From NCBI GenBank assembly GCA_902727945.1, contig CACVAV010000155.1, positions 1 through 6,876 on the forward strand: a stretch of DNA of 6,876 bases, in the 5' to 3' direction. The notes below the pieces were generated by a model that saw nothing but the letters and a program-made list of their open reading frames with translations, was not told the DNA's origin and did no database searches. Shown one piece after another: positions 6,833 to 6,876 of the stretch; the stretch's first letter is position 1; each line of letters begins with the position of its first letter. The stretch comes from an uncultured Thiotrichaceae bacterium (GTDB taxonomy: Bacteria > Pseudomonadota > Gammaproteobacteria > Thiotrichales > Thiotrichaceae). Made by a program: the position numbers and the translations under genes.

Positions 6833-6876
6833 ATGGCAAAGGCAAAATTTGAGCGTGACAAACTGCACGTGAATGT
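6833..6876 (+). CDS. tuf: Elongation factor Tu, N-terminal fragment (cut by window end)
   Basis: EF-Tu carries aminoacyl-tRNA to the ribosomal A site as a GTP complex. Only 14 complete codons are visible, MAKAKFERDKLHVN, followed by the first two bases of a Val codon. They match the start of EF-Tu (the family begins M-[AS]-K-x-K-F-E-R-x-K-x-H-V-N-V before GTIGHVDHGKTT). The GTPase motifs lie beyond the window. The place directly after fusA is the standard one for a tuf gene, and the gap is only 6 nt. The identification rests on this short match plus gene order. Confidence 0.9.
   Translation, partial: MAKAKFERDKLHVN

Noticed and set aside
1..6876. Mobile element, CRISPR array, tRNA or defence system hidden in the window
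   Set aside because: Nearly all of the window is accounted for by conserved core genes in standard order. The only gap of note (3520-3840) contains no direct-repeat array, no tRNA-like sequence, no transposon ends and no convincing small gene.

Overview
This window is a piece of the core transcription and translation locus of a bacterium. It runs from the RNA polymerase beta' gene (rpoC, 5' end cut off by the window) into the str operon: rpsL (S12), rpsG (S7), fusA (EF-G) and the first codons of tuf (EF-Tu). All genes are on the + strand. The protein sequences look gammaproteobacterial. RpoC has a large insertion inside the trigger loop, as in the enterobacterial/pseudomonad lineage, and its conserved core is very close to the E. 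coli protein as I remember it. EF-G domain IV and its C-terminus read more like Pseudomonas/Oceanospirillales EF-G than E. coli EF-G. My best guess is a marine-type gammaproteobacterium (Pseudomonadales/Oceanospirillales); the family is not resolved. Base composition looks moderate and even across the genes, with no sign of transfer.

Layout: bases 1-3519 are rpoC, missing about 250 N-terminal residues. Bases 3520-3840 are the only long non-coding stretch. It holds an AT-rich inverted repeat, a perfect 12-bp hairpin that is the likely rpoBC terminator, a near-consensus sigma70 promoter (TTGACA, 17 bp, TAAAAT), and a leader of about 144 nt with competing hairpins and two T runs before rpsL. Bases 3841-6826 carry rpsL, rpsG and fusA with gaps of 19 and 24 nt. 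tuf starts 6 nt after fusA, and its ribosome binding site lies in the last fusA codons.

The genes work together in gene expression. RpoC is the catalytic large subunit of RNA polymerase. S12 and S7 are 30S proteins at the decoding centre and 3' head domain. EF-G drives translocation and EF-Tu delivers aminoacyl-tRNA. The order rpoC-rpsL-rpsG-fusA-tuf is the standard bacterial one.

I found no undescribed system. The points worth a second look are regulatory: the promoter and leader before rpsL, the absence of room for an E. coli-type S7 operator between rpsL and rpsG, the very tight fusA-tuf junction, and a small tandem duplication in an RpoC surface loop.
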